Positions 27,761 through 36,525 of a stretch of 64,000 bases of DNA are shown in pieces. Each line of letters starts with the position of its first letter. Position 1 is the first letter of the stretch. Position numbers and translations under genes: made by a program. Source of the stretch: CBDCUW01 sp963734865 (lineage in GTDB: Bacteria; Planctomycetota; Planctomycetia; Pirellulales; Pirellulaceae); assembly GCA_963734865.1 (NCBI GenBank), contig CAVTIV010000020.1:186001-250000 (forward strand), read 5' to 3'. A model generated the notes under the pieces. It saw only the letters and a program-made list of their open reading frames with translations. It was not told where the DNA came from and did no database searches.

Positions 27761-28999
27761 TCAGCGGTTTCGCCGGAATTCATCGTGTTGAAAGTCGCGG
27801 GCAGGATGCAAAACTGTGTTGCTACCATCCTTCCGAGACACCGCCTGCATCAGCCGTGCCAAGTCCCCGTGGTCAACGAAGTTCGTCTCCGGCAGCCCCT
27901 CGATGCGTCGCCGCAGCTGCTCGTAGTCCTCACGCGTGATGTTTGACAGCACGTCGACAAGATGCTTTGCGACCGGAGTCTCGAGCGAGATACCCAATTG
28001 GTGCTGGCGTACAAAACGACCGGTTTCGTGGTTTCCGATGGCCAACGCAGGGATGCCGAAAAAGCCACCCTCGTAAAGTCGATTGGGCAGCAACCAAAGT
28101 GAGTTCTCGCCTCCGCAAAGGTCGACGCACCAATTGAAGTGTACTTTCGAATAAATGGCCGGCAACTCCCCGGGCGCGCAATACTCGCCTTCAAAGATCA
28201 TGTTTTCACGATTACGAATCACATCCAGCAGTTTCCGTTCTCCCAGCAAAGAAGCACAGCCGCGAATGTAGATCCGCACCCGGGCCGGTAACGCATCGGC
28301 CAGTTCGGTCAAGATTTCGAGGCTCTGCGGACAACGGATATTCCCGAACCAGCCAATCGTCCATTTCGGTTCATCCTCGCTCAGCTCAAACGGAAGGATC
28401 CTCGTCAGCGCGGACATTTCCGCACTGGGCCATTTGTTCTCCAGCAGGAACGACTCGCCCCGGTAACGCTGCATCGGTTGAAAGTAGTTCCGCTGGAACG
28501 CTGGTGAACTGACGACCAGCAATTGAGATCGAGCCAGAACTTTTCTTTCCAGCCATCGCAATACGACAGCGCGGATGCCACGTTTGGTTGTTGCCGGATG
28601 GATATCCAAGACTTCATACACGAACGATGCGGGACATCGTGTCACCGCTATGCCGATCAAGGCCAGTAACGCTAAATCAAGATTCGCCGCGTACACCAAA
28701 GATGCCAGACGCCACGTGCGACGGTGCCCATAGATCACCCACAACGCTCGCACAGATAGAAACACTCGCGTCAACAGTCGACGTTCGGTGGTGATGCCAA
28801 GTTCGATGTTGGGCCAGTCAGGCACAAAGTCCACATTGTATCGAGCGCGACGAAAACTGAAACTGATCAGATCAACGCCGATGCTGAGAAAGCCACGCGC
28901 CCGTTTTTGCACCGCACAATCAGTGCAGTCCGGTGTCAGGTAAATCACGCAACCCTGACGCGGCTGCGCGTCGTCGGTCGATGTCTTCGCGATCAACAT
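27761..28999 (-). CDS. Glycosyltransferase (GT4/GT1-like)
   Basis: 412 residues from the ATG at 28999 (a TTG at 29005 is the alternative). The N-terminal domain has GCVIYLTPDCTDCAVQKRARGF, VDLISFSFRR and YEVLDIHPATTKRG. The donor domain includes PKWTIGWFGNIRCPQSLEILTELADALP and RLYEGGFFGIPALAIGNHETGRFV, the usual E-x-x-x-x-x-x-P-A region. An unusual Cys-rich opening (CVIYLTPDCTDC) is present. It likely adds one residue of the repeat unit; sugar unknown. Confidence 0.8.
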   Translation of the reverse strand: MLIAKTSTDDAQPRQGCVIYLTPDCTDCAVQKRARGFLSIGVDLISFSFRRARYNVDFVPDWPNIELGITTERRLLTRVFLSVRALWVIYGHRRTWRLASLVYAANLDLALLALIGIAVTRCPASFVYEVLDIHPATTKRGIRAVVLRWLERKVLARSQLLVVSSPAFQRNYFQPMQRYRGESFLLENKWPSAEMSALTRILPFELSEDEPKWTIGWFGNIRCPQSLEILTELADALPARVRIYIRGCASLLGERKLLDVIRNRENMIFEGEYCAPGELPAIYSKVHFNWCVDLCGGENSLWLLPNRLYEGGFFGIPALAIGNHETGRFVRQHQLGISLETPVAKHLVDVLSNITREDYEQLRRRIEGLPETNFVDHGDLARLMQAVSRKDGSNTVLHPARDFQHDEFRRNR

Positions 29000-29032
29000 G
29001 TCCAATCACTAGCCTCGTGGAAATCAGTCGGG

Positions 29033-30287
29033 TCACGCGGCTGGCATCCGGCCGTTGGATCGAGAGTCTTGGTCCCGCAGCAGAGTTTCAAACTGGTCGA
29101 TAGCGGAATCGCGGGTGTACGCTTGGGCATGTCGGACACAGTTCTTCTGCAGCTCTTCGAATCTTGCCGGGCGCGCCGAAAGCATCCAGCTGTTGGGTCA
29201 GGCGATCCACTTGCAACCAGGGAACGACCAGGCCGAGTCCGTGTTCGGCAACCTCATGCGCCAGTGGTCCGCTTGTTTCGGAGATAGCCAGGATCGGCGT
29301 GCCGATGCAAATGGAAGGAATCAGCTTACTGGGAAAGAATGAGCTACCAACACTCGATTTTTGTGGAATCACAAACCAATCGGCCTCATGGATGGCATTT
29401 ACAAATCCTGATTGCGACAGCAACTTGTCGAACTCAAACCTGTGGTCACCACTTGATTCGACCCATCGTCGAACGGCTGCGGCTTCGCTTCCTTCACCTC
29501 GGATCGTAAAATGATAGTCGCCCTCGCACTTGCTCAGCATCTGGCAGAACTGTACTAGCCCCTGCTTTTTGCCGATCGTTCCACAATAGAGCAATTTGGT
29601 GGTTTGCTGGGGAATCCTTCCCAGTTTACAAGGGACCTGCAGTATCTGTTCGTGCAGCGAGCCGGTCAGCCAATTTGGACAGAGATGAATCGGCGCTTTG
29701 GTTCGATTGATCGTCTGCAACTGTTGAACCATATCCGCCGAGATGCTGCTCCAGACGTCCCCACGGTTCAGTACGAACTGTTGCGCAATCGATGCCAAGC
29801 GGGCCAACAGCCTGGATCGAATGATGCCGCTGGCCGCCGCAGCCTCGACAGGAATGTCCTGGATGTTGACCCACAGTGGGTCACGGAACAACAGCTTTCG
29901 CAACGTGGCAAATGCCACTCCGCCCATCAGTGGGCAAAAGACCATGACGACATCGTATTTCCTGCCGTGAAAAAGGCTTCGCAGCAGGCTGAGCGGAAAG
30001 GACAGTTCGTGAATCAATCGCGGAAGCAACCGAGAAGGCTTGGAAGGAACGAATATCCGGTGGCGCCGGACATGGACGTCGCGTAACGATTCTTCCTGGA
30101 TCCGCCAGCTGGCGCCGGTTTTGAGCTTCCATTCGGGGTAGTAGGGATAGGTGGTGTAGACCGTCACATCGTGCCCGCGCTCAGCCAGCGCCGCACACAT
30201 GTCCGAGGCAATCGCGGCGATGCCAACGCAATCTGGCTCGTACATCATTGTAATGACGAGCAACTTCAGTCGTTGTGGATCAGCCAT
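29033..30287 (-). CDS. GT4 glycosyltransferase of the WbuB/WcaI type, C-terminal frameshift
   Basis: ATG 30287 opens MADPQRLKLLVITMMYEPD, then DMCAALAERGHDVTVYTTYPYYPEWKLK, the classic WbuB-like start. The donor region has LYCGTIGKKQGL and KLIPSICIGTPILAISETSG. The long frame stops at 29088 in nonsense after GAPGK. Shifting one base near 29160 gives RFEELQKNCVRHAQAYTRDSAIDQFETLL and a stop at 29033, the usual C-terminal helix of this family. So one extra (or two missing) bases lie around 29155-29165. It acts on undecaprenyl-linked sugar in the polysaccharide pathway. Confidence 0.87.
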
Positions 30288-30347
30288 TGGGCACCGAATT
30301 GGATTGTCGATCGTGCGGAGGTCAGTCAGCGGCGACGGTGGCCGCTG

Positions 30348-31103
30348 TTAACTGCCCCCCCTTTTTCCAGACAGCACAACCCAGGGGGTGCGGGACAGAA
30401 GCTGAAGGTCGAGCCAGATGGACCAATTGCAGATGTAATAGGTGTCCCACTTCCGAAACATCTCCGGAGCGCCATCATTGCGGCTGCAGACTTGCCATTG
30501 GCCCGTGATGCCCGGGGGCATCGTTCCACGCAACCGCCGAAATTCATCTTCGAATTGATCCAAATGGTACTTTGGTAACGGCCTGGGGCCGACGAGGCTC
30601 ATTTCGCCGGAAATCACATTCCACAGCTGAGGCAGCTCATCCAGGCTGCTGGTGCGGAGCAGATGCCCAACCCAGGGAATCACGCGAGGATCGTCCTTCA
30701 ATTTGAATTCCGTGTTCCATTCCTGCAGAAACGTCGGATTGTCCGTCAGATACTCGTCCAATCGGCCTTCAGCGCCCTCGACCATGGTGCGGAGTTTCCA
30801 CATGCGAAACGGCTTTCCGTTTTGTCCCAGACGCATCTGACCATAGAGAATGGGGCCCCGCGAAACGCATTTGATCGCGGCCGCAATCACGACCACCAAG
30901 GGAAGCAGAAGCACGCCCAACGACACCGCCAGCGTCAGGTCGACGGTGCGTTTGGTGGAACGCGCGATCGTTGACTCGAATGCGTTTCGGGCGCCACAGG
31001 TCGGCGCCTCCATTGCTTCGATGTCATCCACGTTCGACCCAACAGAAGTTCGTTGGCGTCGGTTTTTCACAGGTGTACCACGTGATTCGCTCAACTTCAC
31101 CAA
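30348..31103 (-). CDS. Undecaprenyl-phosphate sugar phosphotransferase (priming transferase)
   Basis: 251 residues if a TTG at 31103 (or GTG 31100) is used; the ATG at 31013 would still keep the whole domain. One N-terminal membrane re-entrant helix (LAVSLGVLLLPLVVVIAAAIK) is followed by FRMWKLRTMV, LRTSSLDELPQLWNVISGEMSLVGPRP and PGITGQWQV, the bacterial sugar transferase domain with its conserved DE and PRP motifs. It transfers sugar-1-phosphate to undecaprenyl phosphate and so starts assembly of each repeat unit. It is downstream of the Wzc-like gene. Confidence 0.9.
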   Translation of the reverse strand: MVKLSESRGTPVKNRRQRTSVGSNVDDIEAMEAPTCGARNAFESTIARSTKRTVDLTLAVSLGVLLLPLVVVIAAAIKCVSRGPILYGQMRLGQNGKPFRMWKLRTMVEGAEGRLDEYLTDNPTFLQEWNTEFKLKDDPRVIPWVGHLLRTSSLDELPQLWNVISGEMSLVGPRPLPKYHLDQFEDEFRRLRGTMPPGITGQWQVCSRNDGAPEMFRKWDTYYICNWSIWLDLQLLSRTPWVVLSGKRGGS

Positions 31104-31148
31104 CCATCCCTTTCCGCTCTTTACTGGAACTGAGCCTCGTTTAACTTG

Positions 31149-33446
31149 CTAACCGGCAGTCGGTTCGGTGCGCGAATGAGGTCGAACATTCGAGGAGTGC
31201 GCGAGATCATGACGTTCCATTTGAAGTTGCCGCAGGATGGCACCGCTCATGCGGTTGACCACAATACCCAACACGCTCACGTCAAGGCGGTCCAGCATCT
31301 GCATCGCCCGGTTCGCACCCTGGCGGCTGTCTCGAGCGAGCCTGAGCGCGAGAACGACACCATCGACATGGGAGGCGATGACGCACGAATCCGATGCCAC
31401 CAATAGCGGTTCGGTGTCGATCAACACATGGTCGTACGTGTCTCGGACCAGGTTGATCAGCTCGCCAAATCGAGGTGAAGTGAATAGCTCGCAAGGTCCC
31501 TCCGGGAGAGGACCCACGGGCAGCAGCCAAAGATTGTCCACGGCGGTCTGGCAGATGGCGTCCACAGGCTCGACATCCGATGCAATGATCGCCGCCAAGC
31601 CTGTTTCCGGACGTGCGATGCCAAACATCTGTTGTTGTCGCTGTTCACGTAGATCAGCGTCGATCAGCAACACGCGTTTTCCGGTCTGGGCCAAACTGAT
31701 CGCCAGGTTGGCGGCGATGGTACTCGCGCCATCCTCTGCAACCGCGCCTGTCACCTGGATCACACGAGATGACTCAGACAGATTGTTGAAATAAAGCGCG
31801 GTGCGTAGTGTCCGAAACGATTCGGCAGGAAAAGTCCGAGGTTCGTAATACGAGCAGAGCATCGGATCTAGCACGACGTCACTGACAGCGCCATCCCCGT
31901 CGGGCTCCGCGGCCCCGTCGGGCGTCGCGGCGGCGGTGAAGGGAGGTATCCGGCCAACCACCGGCAATCCCAACTGCTGTTGGATTTGTTCGCATGAATG
32001 AAAGCTGTCGTCCCGCAGCTCGACAACCATTGCCAACATGCATCCCAACAACAATCCGGTCAAGGCTGCGACCGGTAAGATAATTCGGGGCTTGGGGCTT
32101 ACCTTGGTGCCTAATCTTGGCGGAGCGATGACGGTGGTATCGAAACCGCCGAAGTCCTTGATCAAACTGGCCTCCTGCAAACGGCTGATGACCACGTCAT
32201 ACAGTGCCTCGGTTCGTTCGATGCCGCGCCGATAACTCACGTCCTTCAACTGGAAAATGCTGTGTTCCTTGGCGGCGTCATGTTCGTGATCGTAAAGATT
32301 GGTCAACAGACCTTCTGAAATCTCCAGGCCCTTGAGCTCTTGCATTAGATATTGCGTGTACACGACCACGGGGTCCCGATTTGCCGCCGACGAATCCGAC
32401 GCGTCGCCGAATTCCGGCGGTGGCATTAGCGCTGTCGTGGGCAACGCCATTAAACGACGCGTGTCAGTAATCCGCTGACGCATTGTCAGCACATGCGGAT
32501 GGTTGGGCCCGTAGTGTTCCAACAACTCTTGTTCGTCGTCGATCAGTTGAATCAACTGGCTTTCCAGCACGGTCGAGACGTTTGCGAGACCATTCTCGGC
32601 GGTTGCCTGCTGCCGCAATTCGGTAACCAATGCCAATAATTGTTCATCGTCGGCGCCAGCCTGCTTGGCTTGTTCGATCGCCAACAATTGCGAACCGATT
32701 TCGGCTCGTCGCAGCAGCAATTCTGATCGCTGTACTTCGATCGTCGTCAAACGCTCTTGCAGCGGATCGACTTCGTCGGTTCCACTGGCAACGAGCGGCG
32801 ACGATTGGCGAAACTTGCTATACATCTCCTCTTGTTGCGCAATGTCGTTTTTAAGCAGATCACGCGCCTGGCCGATCAAATCCACCGTGTTGTCGGACAT
32901 CCCACGGTAGACTTCCTGGTGAAAGGCCTCGTAGCTGTTCAACAGCGCCTGAACGACAATCGGCGCGTCTTCAGGAACGCTGCTACGATATGACAACGTC
33001 ATAATGCTGTCGGCACTTTCGCCCAGATCCCGGGAACCACCTTCGACTTCCAAGTCCTGGATAATGGTGTCAACCAAATCCTCTTCGGGGTACTCGAGAT
33101 CGGCAAAGCTTGCCAAGGATCCGAGATCGGAGGCCTCGATTGCACGTTGGACAATCACAGGGCTAACCATCACGGCCAAGTGAGTGGCCAAGTAGTCCTC
33201 GAAGCCCGATTCGTATTGATGATCACCCGTGACGGCCTGCGGGCGTTTCTGGACGACAAGCACGTCGGCAGTCGATTGGTACATCGGCATCGCGAGCACG
33301 CAGTAGATCAGGCCCAATACGATCCCAAGCGACGTGCACGCGATGAGGTAGTAGCGGCGTCGCCAAAAGATTTCCAACAAGTCGATGCTGGAATGAGGGC
33401 CGCTACGACCGTTCTCGCTGCTGGTCGAAGGTGGCATTTGCTGCAT
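31149..33446 (-). CDS. Wzc-like polysaccharide co-polymerase with altered BY-kinase domain
   Basis: 765 residues from ATG 33446. A Wzz domain with the first helix YYLIACTSLGIVLGLIYCVLA (~33-53), a long coiled-coil periplasmic part, and the second helix ILPVAALTGLLLGCMLAMVVEL at ~435-456 precede a cytoplasmic ATPase-like domain. Walker A' VLLIDADLR and Walker B HVLIDTEPLL are present. However, the Walker A reads GAVAEDGASTIAAN: the lysine that should precede Ser/Thr (usually EGKST) is Ala. There is also no C-terminal tyrosine cluster. It still should control chain length, but autokinase activity is doubtful. Partner export protein is at 18.6-21.5 kb. Confidence 0.85.
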   Translation of the reverse strand: MQQMPPSTSSENGRSGPHSSIDLLEIFWRRRYYLIACTSLGIVLGLIYCVLAMPMYQSTADVLVVQKRPQAVTGDHQYESGFEDYLATHLAVMVSPVIVQRAIEASDLGSLASFADLEYPEEDLVDTIIQDLEVEGGSRDLGESADSIMTLSYRSSVPEDAPIVVQALLNSYEAFHQEVYRGMSDNTVDLIGQARDLLKNDIAQQEEMYSKFRQSSPLVASGTDEVDPLQERLTTIEVQRSELLLRRAEIGSQLLAIEQAKQAGADDEQLLALVTELRQQATAENGLANVSTVLESQLIQLIDDEQELLEHYGPNHPHVLTMRQRITDTRRLMALPTTALMPPPEFGDASDSSAANRDPVVVYTQYLMQELKGLEISEGLLTNLYDHEHDAAKEHSIFQLKDVSYRRGIERTEALYDVVISRLQEASLIKDFGGFDTTVIAPPRLGTKVSPKPRIILPVAALTGLLLGCMLAMVVELRDDSFHSCEQIQQQLGLPVVGRIPPFTAAATPDGAAEPDGDGAVSDVVLDPMLCSYYEPRTFPAESFRTLRTALYFNNLSESSRVIQVTGAVAEDGASTIAANLAISLAQTGKRVLLIDADLREQRQQQMFGIARPETGLAAIIASDVEPVDAICQTAVDNLWLLPVGPLPEGPCELFTSPRFGELINLVRDTYDHVLIDTEPLLVASDSCVIASHVDGVVLALRLARDSRQGANRAMQMLDRLDVSVLGIVVNRMSGAILRQLQMERHDLAHSSNVRPHSRTEPTAG

Positions 33447-33694
33447 CGGAATTCATTTCGCATCCAGGATGTCGATTCAATCAAAACCAAAAGCGAACCC
33501 AATTGCACACGGTGAGAGGGCCTGGCTGCCGAGAAGTGACGTCTCAGGAGTTGACTATAATTGATCGATTGCAAACTGCCAACAACTTGCCAACGGCGCG
33601 ATGCGGGCGGACACTGCGGGATTGCGGATTATGCCGATTGCAACATCGCCGGAACCTGGGTTTGCACGGTGCGGGTTGCAAATAACGGCAGCAT

Positions 33695-34441
33695 TCACAT
33701 TCCGCGATCGAAAAGCTCCGTGATCAATTCGCCGCGGGGGAGATGTGCGGCCAACTCGGCAAAGTTGGCAATTGTATCTCGCAAATCGCTCGAATTCTGC
33801 TTCACGCTGGCGGCGACCGGCGGCATTTCGGGAGCGGGGACGGCGAGGAATTGGAACATGCGATGTTGGACGCTACGGTCGAATAATGTCTCATATTCGA
33901 CTTCCAGATGTGGTTGGCTTGGCTGTGAGAGGGCGGCCGACAACTCGGCGTAGAAGCGCTGATTGCTCGCGATGTGTTCGAGCAATTCCGCCGCATCCAC
34001 GTGGATACGAGGCCGAGGCATCGTCAGCTCATGCCGTGAATAGACTTCCCATTGTTGCGTCTCTTGGGCGATCCTCTCGGAAACGTAAGTCTTGATGCGA
34101 TTCCTTCGACGAAGCACTACCTTTTTGATGCCGGCATCCTCCAGCACACTCGTCAAGACGTCACGGTTTTGGCCGCGAGTCCATTTGAATCCGACGCAGC
34201 TATCCTCTGTCCCCGTTTTTGTCCCCGTTTGCCAAACGCGATCAAGAAACCCCAGCGGGTCGTCATCGCGTTGTTGCAAAGATTCGACGGTCAGCCCCTG
34301 GCCGCAATAATCCAGGGCCGTGAACACACCCTGGGGATTGAAGACCTCATGGTGACAGAGAATCTGTGGATGAGAATTCAATAGCGTGCATAATAGATTG
34401 CTACCCGTTCGGGGAACGGCCAAAATGACAAATCGCGTCAT
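33695..34441 (-). CDS. Stf0-like sulfotransferase
   Basis: 248 residues from ATG 34441. The 5'-phosphosulfate loop FVILAVPRTGSNLLCTLLNSHP opens the protein. DSCVGFKWTRGQ, KKVVLRRRNRIKTYVSERIAQ and the C-terminal HLEVEYETLFDR are typical of Stf0-type carbohydrate sulfotransferases. It likely sulfates a sugar in the exopolysaccharide. It lies between the Wzc-like gene and the WD40 gene; intergenic spaces of 250 and 20 bp respectively suggest it is co-transcribed with the WD40 gene upstream. Confidence 0.83.
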   Translation of the reverse strand: MTRFVILAVPRTGSNLLCTLLNSHPQILCHHEVFNPQGVFTALDYCGQGLTVESLQQRDDDPLGFLDRVWQTGTKTGTEDSCVGFKWTRGQNRDVLTSVLEDAGIKKVVLRRRNRIKTYVSERIAQETQQWEVYSRHELTMPRPRIHVDAAELLEHIASNQRFYAELSAALSQPSQPHLEVEYETLFDRSVQHRMFQFLAVPAPEMPPVAASVKQNSSDLRDTIANFAELAAHLPRGELITELFDRGM

Positions 34442-34461
34442 TGAGGTTTTCCTTGGTAGGG

Positions 34462-36357
34462 CTAAATCGGCGCGGCGGCCGAAGTCTCAGCCGGACGGAT
34501 CAAACTGCTGGGATGCAATCTTTGCGTCATGCTTCGCAGAGTATTGACGACACTTAAGTCGTCCGGACGCACTCGATAGGCCACACCGTCATAGGAAACC
34601 GCGACCAGCTGATCACCACTGCGGGCGACGGCACTAATGCCGTTTTCAGCAATCTGCCGAGTCAAGACGTGACCGTTGGCCAGATCCACTCGCAACAATT
34701 CGCCCCAATAGTTGGTCACAATCACCGTTTGCGGATCGAGGAAACAAACGCCCTTGGGTGAACGGTGTCCCAGTGAGAACGAATGCAGTAGCTTGCCATC
34801 GTCGATGCGGTAAACTTTCATGGTGAAATCACGGGAGACACTGGTGATCAAGTCCCCATTTGGATCGATGTCCACATCGTCCACGATCGCCATATGACCG
34901 GGGAACCGTTGCAGCAGGTTGCCCTCGAAATCCCAAGCCAACAATGCTCCATCGGCACTGCAGCTCACACCGAGAGTCGTTTTCGGATGAAGACGCAATG
35001 CTTTGACTGCGCCGTCGTGCACTCGAATCGTACTTTGCACCTGGCCATCACGCCCGACTCTCACGATGGCACCGCTGTAGCAGGCCACGAACGCCTGGCC
35101 CTCGTAACCGGGATGATCTGCGACACGCACGCAGTTGATTGGTCCCTCGCCGAGTGTCACCTCGATTTCCTTGCCTAGGGAGCGATCGTGTTTCTCGAAG
35201 ATGTGCAATTTCTGATCGTGCGCTCCGCAGATCACCACACCATATTCGTCGTCCATCGTAACGGCGTTGGCCAGCATCCGGCCGGAGGCAGGTTCGACCT
35301 GTGTTGCCCATTGCGAAACAGTGCCATGGAGCACACCGAGCCTGATAAATCCATCGTCGCTGACCGTGGCGATTTCACCGTCCCGGTTTGCCGACACATC
35401 GTTCAGACAGATGTTACCGGACCCGCGTTCGCCGATCTCGTCAAGACAGGTTCCCCGTTCGGCGTCCCAAACCAGCACCGTTCCGTCAAACGTGCCGGCC
35501 AGAATTCGAGTGCCGTCGGGAGTCCAATTGAAGGAGCGTTCCCAGGTTGTCGCTCTCCGCTCCAGTGTCACCTTCCGGCTGAAATCATTGGCGTCCCAGA
35601 CCAGAATCTTCTGATCATAGGCCGCTGAAAGGATGTCACCGTTCACCGGAGAGGTGGCCACTTTCTTGATCCCCGAAGCGTGCGCCGCGATCTCCGCCAG
35701 GGTCGCCGAGCTGGCAATGTCGAAGACGCGAATCACGCCGTCATCGCACCCCAGCACGGCCCGCCCATGAATTGCATCGATGGCGCAACTATCCGTTTCA
35801 TTCTCGAAAGGTCCCCACATCTTGATCAATTCGCCAGTCCTCAGGTCCCACACTCGCAGTGTCATGTCATCACCGGACGTGTAGATTCGACCATTGTTGT
35901 AGACCACCGAAAGGACATCCTTTTCATGCCCTTGGATCACTCGCGAGACAGCGCCCGTTTTGAGATTCCACACCAGAACCCGCCAGTCGCGGGATACCGA
36001 GACACCGGTCTGGTCGTCGACGAAGACAAAATCTTCGACGTCGTCACTGTGCCCCAACAAAACCTGCTGCCGCTGTCGTTTTATTAAATCCCATATGTAA
36101 ACGGTATAATCCGAGGAAGACGATGCAGCCATCGTGCCTTCGTGGTTGACGGTGATCTTGTTGACCAAATGGTCGTGATAGCCGAGCAACTCCATCGTCC
36201 CCGCCTCGAGATCCACGTAGGCGACCGCTCCGTCATACGCCGAACTGACGGCAGCATTCGAACCGGGTATCCCGGCCACGCAGGTAACGGGTCCTCGATG
36301 CCGAACAAATTTTCCATTACGACCTGCATTGTACAAAACGCACCTCCACGTGCTCAT
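34462..36357 (-). CDS. WD40-repeat beta-propeller protein
   Basis: 631 residues from ATG 36357 (GTG 36360 directly before it). About twelve WD40-like blades are visible, each ending in a W-D or equivalent: YTVYIWDLIKR, WRVLVWNLKTG, MTLRVWDLRTG, KILVWDAND, GTVLVWDAERG, GALLAWDFEGN and others, with GH at the blade starts (LLGHSDDVEDF, IQGHEKDVLSV). That number fits two propellers. No signal peptide or catalytic domain is seen. Placed at the edge of the EPS locus next to a sulfotransferase, it may be a scaffold or regulator (inference). Confidence 0.87.
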   Translation of the reverse strand: MSTWRCVLYNAGRNGKFVRHRGPVTCVAGIPGSNAAVSSAYDGAVAYVDLEAGTMELLGYHDHLVNKITVNHEGTMAASSSSDYTVYIWDLIKRQRQQVLLGHSDDVEDFVFVDDQTGVSVSRDWRVLVWNLKTGAVSRVIQGHEKDVLSVVYNNGRIYTSGDDMTLRVWDLRTGELIKMWGPFENETDSCAIDAIHGRAVLGCDDGVIRVFDIASSATLAEIAAHASGIKKVATSPVNGDILSAAYDQKILVWDANDFSRKVTLERRATTWERSFNWTPDGTRILAGTFDGTVLVWDAERGTCLDEIGERGSGNICLNDVSANRDGEIATVSDDGFIRLGVLHGTVSQWATQVEPASGRMLANAVTMDDEYGVVICGAHDQKLHIFEKHDRSLGKEIEVTLGEGPINCVRVADHPGYEGQAFVACYSGAIVRVGRDGQVQSTIRVHDGAVKALRLHPKTTLGVSCSADGALLAWDFEGNLLQRFPGHMAIVDDVDIDPNGDLITSVSRDFTMKVYRIDDGKLLHSFSLGHRSPKGVCFLDPQTVIVTNYWGELLRVDLANGHVLTRQIAENGISAVARSGDQLVAVSYDGVAYRVRPDDLSVVNTLRSMTQRLHPSSLIRPAETSAAAPI

Positions 36358-36403
36358 CACGGCTAACGGAACAACGCTACTTTCGGATGCCTTCCTGCGC
36401 CGA

Positions 36404-36419
36404 AGCGTGAGCGAGGGAC
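36404..36419. repeat. Intergenic word agcgtgagcgagggac, also at 39954-39969
   Basis: The 16-mer at 36404-36419 recurs with one difference (agcgtcagcgagggac) at 39954-39969. Both lie in AT-richer intergenic gaps next to minus-strand genes. It may be part of a dispersed intergenic element. Confidence 0.45.
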
Positions 36420-36525
36420 GCGTTTAAATTCACGCCCCGCGCTCAAATTTCGGGTTAAGTCAAACATGGCAATTCGCAGGACCCTGATGCTGTCCAGCGA
36501 ATCGCGACACATTCCACCCGGCCGG

